Positions 1-7,787 of a stretch of 64,000 bases of DNA are shown here, in pieces; positions within the stretch are counted from its first letter, which is position 1; each line of letters opens with the position of its first letter. Source of the DNA: Stigmatella aurantiaca. Lineage in GTDB: Bacteria > Myxococcota > Myxococcia > Myxococcales > Myxococcaceae. The stretch covers positions 620,001-684,000 of the forward strand of contig NZ_FOAP01000001.1 in the NCBI RefSeq assembly GCF_900109545.1. The letters are read 5' to 3'. Under the pieces are notes generated by a model, which made no database searches, was not told the origin of the DNA, and worked only from the letters and a program-made list of their open reading frames with translations. The position numbers and the translations under genes were made by a program.

Positions 1-2
1 GG

Positions 3-806
3 CGCCGCCGCATGCGTGCCCAGGCCGAGCTCCTCGAGCGCCAACGCCTGGAGAAGCTCGCGGAGATGGAGGCACGGCGAACCCTGGATCAACTGGCCCA
101 CGTGAGCCGGGTGGCCGCCCTGGGCGAACTGGCCGCCTCACTGGCTCATGAGCTCAACCAGCCCCTGGCCGCCATTCTCAGCAACGCCCAGGCCGCACGC
201 CGCCTGCTGAACGCCACCCCCGCAGCGCTGGACGAGGTGCGCGAGGCCCTCGGGGACATCATCTCCGACGACAAGCGCGCGGGCGAAGTCATTCAGCGCA
301 TGCGCGCGCTGCTCAAGCGGGGGGAGCCTCGGCAGGAGCTCCACTCGCTCAATGACCTGGTGCGCGAGGTGGCGCGCCTGCTGGCCAACGACATGCACCT
401 GCGCGGCGTGACCCTGCATCTGGCGCTGGACCCGTCGTTGCCCGCCGTCCAGGGGGATGGAATCCAACTCCAACAGGTGGTGCTCAACCTGCTCATCAAC
501 GCCATGGATGCCATGGCCGATGTCCCCGTGGGCCAGCGCCAACTGCAGGTCCGCACCGCCTCGCCAGGCCAGGGGCAGGTGGAGCTGAGCGTGCAGGACT
601 CGGGAGGAGGGATCGAGCCATCGCGGCTGGCCCTCATCTTCGAGCCCTTCTACTCCACCAAGGAGCACGGGCTGGGCATGGGGCTGTCCATCAGCCGCTC
701 CATCGTCGAGGCGCACGGCGGCCACTTGCAGGCCGAGAGCCTTCCCGGGCAGGGGGCTTTGCTACGGTGTGGGCTTCCTGCGGCGAACACGGAGCCCTCG
801 CCATGA
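3..806 (+). CDS. Sensor histidine kinase, C-terminal part (5' truncated by window edge)
   Basis: The reading frame is already open at the left edge, so the sensory N-terminus is missing and the Met at 12 is probably internal. The visible part is a complete kinase core. A HisKA helix pair carries the phospho-acceptor His in HELNQPLAAI (residue 46 from that Met). An HATPase domain follows, with an N box (LNLLINAMDAM), a G1 box (DSGGGI) and a G2 box (GLGMGLS). The HELNQPL type resembles FixL/DctB-family kinases that often carry PAS domains. Its stop overlaps the start of the downstream response regulator (ATGA), so the two are almost certainly one operon and a cognate pair. The signal sensed cannot be seen. 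Confidence 0.93.
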   Translation, partial: RRRMRAQAELLERQRLEKLAEMEARRTLDQLAHVSRVAALGELAASLAHELNQPLAAILSNAQAARRLLNATPAALDEVREALGDIISDDKRAGEVIQRMRALLKRGEPRQELHSLNDLVREVARLLANDMHLRGVTLHLALDPSLPAVQGDGIQLQQVVLNLLINAMDAMADVPVGQRQLQVRTASPGQGQVELSVQDSGGGIEPSRLALIFEPFYSTKEHGLGMGLSISRSIVEAHGGHLQAESLPGQGALLRCGLPAANTEPSP

Positions 807-1417
807 CAGAAGCACCCGCCACCATCTTCCTCGTGGACGACGACGAGTCCGTGCTGCGGGGGCTGGGGCGGCTGCTGCGGGCCTCCGGCTATGCCACGAA
901 GCCCTTCGCCGCGCCCTCCGAGTTCCTCGCGCAGCTGTCCGGGGACACGCTGGGCTGCGCCGTGCTGGACCTGCGGATGCCGGGGCTGAACGGGCTGGAG
1001 CTGCAGCAGGTCATGGCGTCCAAGGGCTGCCACCTGCCTGTCATCTTCATCTCCGGCCACGGGGATGTGCCGGCCAGCGTCAGGGCCATGAGGGCCGGCG
1101 CCGTGGACTTCCTCCTGAAGCCCTTTGATGAGCAACAGCTGCTGGGAGCCATCTCCCAGGCCTTGCTCAAGGACGCGGCGGACCGCGCCTACCGCGCCGA
1201 GACAGCCGCGCTGCAGGCCCGTCATGCCGTCCTCACGCCCCGCGAGCGCGAGGTATGCGCGCTGGTGGCCCAGGGGCTGACCAACAAGGAGGTCGCCCAG
1301 CGGTTGGGCACCACCGAGAAGACCATCAAGGTGCACCGCGCCCGCGTCATCCAGAAGCTGGACGTGGACTCGGTGGCGGAGCTGGTGCGGTTCGTGGACC
1401 GGCTGGGCCAAGGCTGA
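803..1417 (+). CDS. FixJ/NarL-type response regulator
   Basis: This 204-residue protein has an N-terminal receiver domain and a C-terminal LuxR-type helix-turn-helix. The receiver keeps the acidic pocket (D12-D14), the phospho-acceptor D56 in AVLDLRMPG and the conserved K106 in LLKPFD. The DNA-binding half (about 135-200) begins LTPREREV and has the recognition region TNKEVAQRLGTTEKTIKVHR. I chose the ATG at 803 rather than an upstream in-frame start because it overlaps the kinase stop by 4 bp and places the receiver core normally. It should be phosphorylated by the adjacent kinase and act as a transcription activator. Target genes are unknown. Confidence 0.93.
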   Translation: MTEAPATIFLVDDDESVLRGLGRLLRASGYATKPFAAPSEFLAQLSGDTLGCAVLDLRMPGLNGLELQQVMASKGCHLPVIFISGHGDVPASVRAMRAGAVDFLLKPFDEQQLLGAISQALLKDAADRAYRAETAALQARHAVLTPREREVCALVAQGLTNKEVAQRLGTTEKTIKVHRARVIQKLDVDSVAELVRFVDRLGQG

Positions 1418-1744
1418 GCCCGCGCTGTCGATGTGGCCGTGCTGGCATGACCGGGGACCTCCGCTGGCTGCTGGCCGTCTGGGCTTTTGCCCACCATGCC
1501 CGCAGGGCCACTTCATCCGTGTCGTCCTCGCGGAGCCCCGAATCTCCGCGGGTATGCAGACCACCGCGAAGGCCCAGCGTGTCTATGACGACGGCCGCGT
1601 CGTCGACCTCGACGCCTCCACTTCACCGCAATGGACCTCATCCGCTGGCCACCCATGAGCGGGCCCTCTCTTGAAATTCTACTGATTTCGTAGAATTGCA
1701 GCTACTCTGTTTGCGCGGGAGTCGATGGCAAAACGGAGAGGGAC
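1418..1744. other. Intergenic region, no supported gene
   Basis: About 330 bp separate the response regulator from the kelch lipoprotein. A short open frame at 1431-1658 has no ribosome binding site and no recognisable domain, so I do not call it. The 3' end turns locally AT-richer and contains a perfect inverted repeat (1675-1697), described separately. The first 250 bp show nothing further that I can identify. Confidence 0.5.
1675..1697 (+). promoter_or_regulatory. Perfect 8-bp inverted repeat upstream of kelch lipoprotein gene
   Basis: AATTCTAC (1675-1682) and GTAGAATT (1690-1697) are exact complements separated by 7 nt, in a locally AT-rich patch 48 bp before the ATG at 1745. TTGAAA (1671) and TAGAAT (1691) resemble promoter hexamers, but the 14-bp spacing is too short for a good sigma-70 promoter. 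An operator for a dimeric regulator, such as the upstream response regulator, is the alternative. Confidence 0.4.
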
Positions 1745-4700
1745 ATGACTGAGCGGATGAGCGGCGCCGGACCGGCGGGCTCGCGGAGGCCTTTGGCCTG
1801 GGGCGTCCTGCCAGCCCTGCTGCTGGCACTTGGCACGGGTTGCTGGAGCGAGCTTGAGCAGGAGCCGGTGCTTCCGCTTGGGAGCGAACAAGACGCGCTG
1901 GTGGCGAGCACGAGCGGGATGATGAGCAGCCGCCGGTACCGGCACACGGCGACCAAGCTGCTCGATGGGCGGGTGCTGATTGCCGGCGGCACCTCGGGTG
2001 GGGCCATACTCGCCACCGCCGAGATTTATGATCCCGCGACGAAGTCGTTCACCGCGACGGGCTCGCTGGCGACGGCACGCCACCTCCACACCGCGGTCCT
2101 GCTCCCGGATGGCACCGTGCTCGTCGCAGGCGGCAGCAACGCCTCGCAGGTGCTCGCCACCGCGGAGCGCTTCCATCCCGCGAGCGGCACCTGGACGGCG
2201 GCGGGCACGATGGCGGAGGCCAGAACGTACCACGCGATGTCGCTCCTCCAGGACGGACGCGTGCTCGTCTCCGCGGGCCGTCATTGGAGTGCATCGCTGG
2301 CCACCGCGGAGCTCTTCAATCCCGCGACGAACACCTGGAGTGCGACGGGCCCTTTGTCGATGACGCGATATGACCACAGCGCGACCGTGCTGCCGAATGG
2401 CAAGGTCCTGGCCGCCGGGGGGTGGGGCCCGGCAAGCGCCACCGCGAGCGCGGAGCTGTACGACCCGGCCACAGGCACCTGGATGGCCACGGGCTCGATG
2501 CTCGACGCACGTGCGAGACACACCGCGACCCTGCTCCAGGACGGACGCGTCCTGGCCGTGGGCGACACGCGCCGGACGGAGCTCTACAATCCCGCGACGG
2601 GCTCGTGGACGGCGGCCGGCCTGCTGACAGACGGACGCTCGTCCCACGCCGCAGCGCGCCTGAGCGACGGAACGGTGCTGGTGGCGGGCGGTTGGAGCAA
2701 GATCCTGAGCGTCGAGCAGTTCTCTCCCGTGACAGGCACCTGGAGTGTCGTCGACTCCATCTGCACCCAGCGCCTCGAGCCCGCGTCCGTGGTGCTCGAC
2801 GACGGCAGCGTCCTCTTCGCGGGAGGCTTCTACTTCAACGGGGCGGGCAGCCAGGTCATGATGTCGACCGCCACGATCTGGAGCGGTGGCCCGCCGGCGG
2901 TGTGTCCGAACCTCCCGTCCATCACCGCGGCCTATGACCCCTCCCTGCGGGTGCCGCGGTGCAGCCAGACCGGCAGCGCCTGCGTTTCTGGAGGGCTGCT
3001 CAATGGTCATGCGAACGTGGGCCCTGAGCCGAACGCGCCGAACGCGATCTCCTCCTCGTGCTCGGACAGCCTCTCCGGGACGTACCACGTGACCCCGTCG
3101 ATCGACGCCATCCGCGTGTACACGGGGGATGGCTCCGCGCTCAGCGAGCGCCGTCCGGCCACCATCGAGGTGACGTACTGGGCTGCCGGGCCGTACGGCA
3201 AGATCGAGCTCTTCACCTCGGCCAGTGCCACCAGCCCGAACTGGGTCTGGCTCGGGACTTATTCACCGGAAGGCTCCGGGGCCCAGGTGCTCCGCAAGAC
3301 GGTCGACCTGCCCGTGGGGCCGCTCCAGGCCGTGCGCGCGAAGCTCTACCAGTCGCAGAGCGTGACGGTACCGCCCCCCGCATGCACCTGGGGCGCGGAC
3401 GATGTGGATGACCTGGTCTTCGCCGTGAGCGGAGATACGGAAGCGCTTCCGCCGGTGGTCTCGCTGAGTGGTCCTTCGTCCGGCTCGCGCCGGGGGGGAA
3501 CGGTGCGGCTCCGGGCGGAGGTGGCCGCGGACCGCACCGTCTCCCGGGTCGAGTTCTATCGCGGCACCGTGTTGCTCGGGAGCGACACCACGGCACCGTA
3601 TACCTTCGACTGGGATACGAAGACGGTGGCCAACGGGGCCCACAGCCTGACCGCGAAGGCCATCGACAACACCAACGCCTCGGGGACGAGCCAGACGGTC
3701 ACCCTCACCGTCGACAATGCCCTCGGCGCGGCGAGCTACAGTTCCGGCCTCCGCGCCCCCTGGTGCAGCGCGGCCGGCGGGGGCTGTGACTCCGGCGCCT
3801 TGCTCGAAGGCCGTGGAACGGTGGGCCCCGAGTCCAATCAGCCGAACACCATCAACGGGAGCTGTCCGGACGGCACCAGCGGAACCTATGGCGTCGAGGA
3901 GTCGAACGAGGCCGTCCGCGTCTACACCTCGGAGGGGGGGACCCTGCGGGAGGGCAAGTTGGCCACCGTCGAGGTGGATGTCCGGCCGAACAAGCTGCAG
4001 TCGAACGGCCAGCTTGACCTCTACTACGTCGCGAGCGCGGGCAGCTCGAACTGGCAGCTGCTGGCGACCTTGACGCCTTCGGGCACTCAGCCGCAAGTGC
4101 TCTCCGCGAGCTACGTGCTCCCTGTGGGGACGCTGCAGGCGGTACGCGCGCGCTTCCGGTATGGAGGCTTGGCCTCACCGTGCGGCAGCGGCAGCTACAT
4201 CGACCACGACGACCTGGTCTTCGCGGTCGCCTCGTCGGACACCCTCTCTCCGGTGGTGTCGCTCACCAGTCCCGCCCAGGGAGCGAGCCTGCAGGGCACG
4301 GCGGCGCTCACCGTCAACGCCTCCGACGAGCGAGGGGTCTCGCGTGTCGACTTCTATCGTGGGACGGCGCTCATCGGCAGCACCACCCTGGCGCCGTATT
4401 CGTATAGCTGGGATACACGGGCCGTGGCGAACGGCACGTACGGCTTGATCGCGCGCGCCTACGACGCGGCTGGCAACGTGGGCACCAGCGGGACGGTCAG
4501 CATCACCATCAACAATCCACCGTCCGTGGGGGCCACCTACGACGCGACGCTCCGCGCTCCGCGTTGCAGCGCCGTGGTGGCGCAGTGCTCGTCCGGGACC
4601 CTGCTCAACGGCCGTGCGAACCTCGGCCCCGAGCCAAACCAGCCGAACACGATCCATGGCTCGTGCCCGGACGTCTCGGGGGGAGGGTATCACTCCGACG

Positions 4701-5035
4701 AGTCACTGGATGCGCTCCGCGTCTACACGAACGACGGGACGCTCCTCTCCGCAGGAAAGACCGTGACGATCGAGGCCACCGTGTGGGCCTATTCCAGCTA
4801 CGCGTCGGACAAGCTCGACCTGTATTACGCGGCGGATGCAAGTGCTCCGTCGTGGAACTACATCACGACGCTCACTCCTACCAAGGGGGGAGCGAATACG
4901 CTGACGGCCAGCTATGTGTTGCCCGCAGGTCCCCTGCAGGCGATCCGCGGGCACTTCCGCTACGGTGGGGTCGCGAGTATCTGCGGCACCAGCGGCTTGG
5001 ATGATCACGATGACCTGATCTTCGCCGTCCAGTGA
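1745..5035 (+). CDS. Kelch-repeat lipoprotein with alternating Ig-like and triplicated Cys-containing modules
   Basis: This 1096-residue protein begins with a signal peptide ending in a lipobox (LGTGC, Cys33), so it should be an exported lipoprotein. Residues about 55-390 contain seven kelch-type motifs (for example VLVAGG followed by NPATNTWS), matching a seven-bladed beta-propeller. The rest alternates modules. A roughly 165-residue module recurs three times (about 397-563, 662-830 and 931-1096). Each copy starts Y-x3-LR-x-P-x-C and ends with D-D-L-V/I-F-A-V. Two bacterial Ig-like domains (about 568-657 and 835-923) lie between the copies. GGAGAGGG-like sequence precedes the ATG. The PPC-like lipoprotein gene follows with overlap. 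The role is probably cell-surface or matrix binding; no catalytic motif is visible. Confidence 0.9.
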   Translation: MTERMSGAGPAGSRRPLAWGVLPALLLALGTGCWSELEQEPVLPLGSEQDALVASTSGMMSSRRYRHTATKLLDGRVLIAGGTSGGAILATAEIYDPATKSFTATGSLATARHLHTAVLLPDGTVLVAGGSNASQVLATAERFHPASGTWTAAGTMAEARTYHAMSLLQDGRVLVSAGRHWSASLATAELFNPATNTWSATGPLSMTRYDHSATVLPNGKVLAAGGWGPASATASAELYDPATGTWMATGSMLDARARHTATLLQDGRVLAVGDTRRTELYNPATGSWTAAGLLTDGRSSHAAARLSDGTVLVAGGWSKILSVEQFSPVTGTWSVVDSICTQRLEPASVVLDDGSVLFAGGFYFNGAGSQVMMSTATIWSGGPPAVCPNLPSITAAYDPSLRVPRCSQTGSACVSGGLLNGHANVGPEPNAPNAISSSCSDSLSGTYHVTPSIDAIRVYTGDGSALSERRPATIEVTYWAAGPYGKIELFTSASATSPNWVWLGTYSPEGSGAQVLRKTVDLPVGPLQAVRAKLYQSQSVTVPPPACTWGADDVDDLVFAVSGDTEALPPVVSLSGPSSGSRRGGTVRLRAEVAADRTVSRVEFYRGTVLLGSDTTAPYTFDWDTKTVANGAHSLTAKAIDNTNASGTSQTVTLTVDNALGAASYSSGLRAPWCSAAGGGCDSGALLEGRGTVGPESNQPNTINGSCPDGTSGTYGVEESNEAVRVYTSEGGTLREGKLATVEVDVRPNKLQSNGQLDLYYVASAGSSNWQLLATLTPSGTQPQVLSASYVLPVGTLQAVRARFRYGGLASPCGSGSYIDHDDLVFAVASSDTLSPVVSLTSPAQGASLQGTAALTVNASDERGVSRVDFYRGTALIGSTTLAPYSYSWDTRAVANGTYGLIARAYDAAGNVGTSGTVSITINNPPSVGATYDATLRAPRCSAVVAQCSSGTLLNGRANLGPEPNQPNTIHGSCPDVSGGGYHSDESLDALRVYTNDGTLLSAGKTVTIEATVWAYSSYASDKLDLYYAADASAPSWNYITTLTPTKGGANTLTASYVLPAGPLQAIRGHFRYGGVASICGTSGLDDHDDLIFAVQ

Positions 5036-5037
5036 GC

Positions 5038-5619
5038 ATGGCCATGAAACGTACAGGCCTTGCGCTGATGCTGGTGACGTTGGGTGGGGCCGGGGCATGC
5101 CGTGCCCATCAGGAAGACGGCATCCCGGCCGCCATGGCCTGCGTGGATGATGCGTGGGAGGACGACGACACGCTGGAGCAGGCGAAGTCCACCCCCCCGC
5201 TCTCCCATATCTACAACCATGGGCCCTTGGTGCTGGAGGGAAGGGTGGCGTGCCCCGGCGATGCGGACTGGATTCAGGCCTGGGTGGACTGCTGTCACCC
5301 AGCGGGTGCCGTCGTGCGCTGGGATGCTTCACGGGGCCCCCTGGAGGTGGAGCTCCTGGATTCCAGTGGCCATCCCATCCCGCTGAGCGGCCCCGGAGAC
5401 ACCGTCCAACGCCAACCGGGGGAGATCCGCCTGCTTCGGGCCGAGCTTCAAAGCGGCTTCTTCGTCCGGGTTCGTGCCGGGGGCGCGGCAGCGGTGCCGT
5501 ACACCGTCAGCCTGACCGCGCCCGTGTTCGTCCATCGGATGCCTGAGGACCTCGTCGAGCCCTCGGCAGCCCGCGCTCTGGCTCAAGGGCGCAGAGGGGG
5601 CCCCATCGGGTGCCTGTGA
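5038..5619 (+). CDS. Small lipoprotein with a PPC-like beta-sandwich domain
   Basis: The protein is about 193 residues. A lipoprotein signal peptide ends in GAGAC (Cys21). The mature part has the layout of bacterial pre-peptidase C-terminal (PPC) domains: an acidic opening (DDAWEDDDTLEQA), then CPGDADW and a run of predicted beta strands. GTG (5032), ATG (5038) and ATG (5044) are all possible starts within the kelch gene's stop region, and I chose 5038. None has a strong ribosome binding site, so translation is probably coupled to the upstream gene. The pair likely makes two envelope proteins that work at the same surface. No enzymatic residue set is seen. Confidence 0.75.
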   Translation: MAMKRTGLALMLVTLGGAGACRAHQEDGIPAAMACVDDAWEDDDTLEQAKSTPPLSHIYNHGPLVLEGRVACPGDADWIQAWVDCCHPAGAVVRWDASRGPLEVELLDSSGHPIPLSGPGDTVQRQPGEIRLLRAELQSGFFVRVRAGGAAAVPYTVSLTAPVFVHRMPEDLVEPSAARALAQGRRGGPIGCL

Positions 5620-5701
5620 GCCCTTGCGAGCGGCCCGCTGTGCAGGGGAGGGGAGCGTCATCAAGGTAGGTATGAGGGCCCGTCCTCGAGAGGTGGGTGT
5701 C

Positions 5702-6352
5702 ATGTCGAATCCCCGGCTGCCTTCTCCCCGTACCATCGCGGACGCGCTGCTTGCCGGAGACAACGCGGCCGTTTTCGATGCCGCGAGCCGCTACATGAGC
5801 TTCGGAGGTGCCCCGTTCCTCGTGGACGCGCTTGCCTGTCCCGTCATGGAGGAGGTGGGGGCGCGCTGGCATGCTGGCACTGCATCCGTGGCGGACGAAC
5901 ACGCCGCCTCGGAGCTGTTGCGTGAGCTTTTCTCAACCCTGCTGCCTGGCCTGGCGTGGCATCAGGGGGGCCCCAAGGCTGTCGTTACCTGCGCTCCTGG
6001 CGAGCAGCACCTGCTGGGGGCCAAGCTCATTTCCCAGGTCTTGGCGCTCGACGGCTGGCACGTGCGGTTTCTCGGCGCGAACACCCCCGCCAAGGACCTC
6101 GCCCTGTTCGTCGCCCGCGAGCACCCGGTCCTCGTGGGGCTCTCGGTCACCATGGCCGACCACGTTCACGCCGCGCACACCGCGCTCGAGTTGATACACC
6201 GCAGGGCACCCGATGTCCGTCTCGTGGCGGGCGGGAGCGCGGCATGGGCGCTGAAGCCTGCCGGGCGAGAGGCGTGGACCGTGCTCTCCTCCACCCAGGA
6301 ACTCTTATGGCTGACGCGCGGCGGCACTGGCGGACACATCGGCCTCCGCTAA
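5702..6352 (+). CDS. Stand-alone B12-binding (CarH-type photosensor-like) domain protein
   Basis: This 216-residue protein consists only of a cobalamin-binding module. Residues about 10-85 form the helical cap. It carries W56 followed by nine residues and then E66-H67, the W-x9-EH motif of CarH/LitR-type sensors; H57 directly follows the Trp. The Rossmann-like half carries E101-x-H103-xx-G106, the E/D-x-H-xx-G signature whose His is the lower cobalt ligand. There is no MerR DNA-binding domain and no methyltransferase partner domain. I chose the ATG at 5702, which has GAGAGGTGGG upstream, over longer starts. It runs tail to tail, 8 bp apart, with a GAF histidine kinase. Light or B12 sensing by protein-protein contact is inferred, not shown. 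Confidence 0.85.
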   Translation: MSNPRLPSPRTIADALLAGDNAAVFDAASRYMSFGGAPFLVDALACPVMEEVGARWHAGTASVADEHAASELLRELFSTLLPGLAWHQGGPKAVVTCAPGEQHLLGAKLISQVLALDGWHVRFLGANTPAKDLALFVAREHPVLVGLSVTMADHVHAAHTALELIHRRAPDVRLVAGGSAAWALKPAGREAWTVLSSTQELLWLTRGGTGGHIGLR

Positions 6353-6360
6353 CCGGAGGC

Positions 6361-7644
6361 TCATCCCCCGGAGGGGAGGTGCGACGCCTCTCCCAGGGAG
6401 GGCCGCTGCGGCTGGGAATCCATCGGCAGGACGACGATGAAGGTCGAGCCCTTCCCTGGCTGACTGCGCACGACGATGGTCCCCCCGTGGGCCTCGACGA
6501 TCTGCCGCGCGACATACAACCCAAGCCCCATTCCCCCGTAGCGCTTGGGAGAGACCGCCCGCTCGAAGCGCTCGAAGATGCGGCTTGTGTCCGCGGGCAC
6601 CAGGCCGATCCCCTGGTCCTGGACGAACAGGCGCGCGACCCCCTGCTTTTCTTCCACGGACACGTCGATGGGGTGCCCGGCCCCGTACTTGATTGCATTC
6701 GAGATGAGACTGGAGAGCACCTGCTCCAGCCTCAGCCGGTCCCACACGCCTCGAACCTGTCCAGGGATATGGGCTTCCAGCTGGCACCCCGCTCCCTCCG
6801 CCTCTTCCTGGAAGCGGTCCGTCACCTCGGTGGCCAGTGCGGACAGATCCATGTCCTCCAGCAACAGGCCCAGCCGTCCGGTCGCGATGCGCGACACATC
6901 CAGCAGGCGGTCCACGAGCTGGATCAGGCGCTGCACCTGGGCCGTGGACCGTTCGAGGTGCCGCATCACCCGGGGGTCGTCGAGCCCGGCCGCCACCACG
7001 CTGCGGCGGAGCGTCTCCAGCTGTAGCTTCAGGGGGGTCAGGGGCGTGCGAAGCTCGTGGGCGGCAATGGAGAGAAATTCGTCCCGTGATTTGACTCCCT
7101 CCCGCTCCTTCTGGAGCAGCGGCTCGAGCTCGCGTGCGGCCTGGAGCTCCACCTGGGCCATCACACAGGCGGCGAGATCCTCGAGGATGCTCGCCTCGCG
7201 GTCCGTCCAGCGGCGCGGGACTGTATCCAGAACGCAGAGTGTCCCCACGGCATGGCCGCCGGAGCCGATGAGCGGAGCGCCTGCATAGGCAATCGCTCCC
7301 AAGGTCTCCAGGGCCAGGCACTCGCGGAGCAGGGGGTGCTGACGGGTATCCTCAACGAGCAAGAGCGCTCCCTTGGCCATCGTGTGTTGACACACCGAGT
7401 GCGACAGCGGCATCGCGCGTTGTCGCAGCCACGGCTCGGGCAGGCCAAGACAGCTCTTACAGAAGAGGCGCTCTTCAGCCAGAAAGTTCACCATCCCCAT
7501 GGGGGCGTGGAGACAGTGACACGCCAGCCGGGTGAGGCGGTCGAACGCCTCCTCCGCTGGGTTGTCCACGAGCCTCGTCTGGCGAGGATCCTCCAGGCGT
7601 TCCTGCGAGCGAAAGAGGCTCTGCACGTCGGCGCTCTCACCCAT
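6361..7644 (-). CDS. GAF-domain sensor histidine kinase
   Basis: This soluble kinase of 427 residues has no signal peptide or membrane segment. An N-terminal GAF domain (about 28-165) contains several cysteines (C42, C44, C62, C65, C85) and phytochrome-like spacing (SHSVCQHT, VGTLCVLD). It is followed by HisKA with H196 in AAHELRTPL and an HATPase domain (about 310-415) with N box LISNAIKYG and GMGLGLYVARQI. The GAF type matches the family found before HisKA in many orphan myxobacterial kinases. No response regulator is adjacent, so it is an orphan kinase. It converges on the B12-sensor gene with an 8-bp gap. Functional coupling between the two is only a possibility. Confidence 0.92.
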   Translation of the reverse strand: MGESADVQSLFRSQERLEDPRQTRLVDNPAEEAFDRLTRLACHCLHAPMGMVNFLAEERLFCKSCLGLPEPWLRQRAMPLSHSVCQHTMAKGALLLVEDTRQHPLLRECLALETLGAIAYAGAPLIGSGGHAVGTLCVLDTVPRRWTDREASILEDLAACVMAQVELQAARELEPLLQKEREGVKSRDEFLSIAAHELRTPLTPLKLQLETLRRSVVAAGLDDPRVMRHLERSTAQVQRLIQLVDRLLDVSRIATGRLGLLLEDMDLSALATEVTDRFQEEAEGAGCQLEAHIPGQVRGVWDRLRLEQVLSSLISNAIKYGAGHPIDVSVEEKQGVARLFVQDQGIGLVPADTSRIFERFERAVSPKRYGGMGLGLYVARQIVEAHGGTIVVRSQPGKGSTFIVVLPMDSQPQRPSLGEASHLPSGG

Positions 7645-7743
7645 GGCCAGTCCTCTGGCTGCACACCCTCACACCGCTTGACTGGAGGAGGTGTGCCACC
7701 GTTGATGTAGACATGCGCAGACACTGGCGCGCAGGCGAGGAGC

Positions 7744-7767
7744 AGGCAGCCACGGGCTTCGCTGCCT
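7744..7767 (-). terminator. Weak hairpin downstream of the CBM35/beta-helix gene
   Basis: AGGCAGC (7744-7750) and GCTGCCT (7761-7767) pair perfectly over a 10-nt loop, 20 bp past the stop at 7788 in the minus direction. No T-run follows, so intrinsic termination is doubtful. It may only protect the mRNA 3' end. Confidence 0.3.
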
Positions 7768-7787
7768 CTCCGTGAATAGGCGCGAAA

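Noticed and set aside
1431-1658. Possible 75-codon gene between the response regulator and the kelch gene.
   Set aside because: No ribosome binding site, no domain, and no coding features; kept as intergenic.
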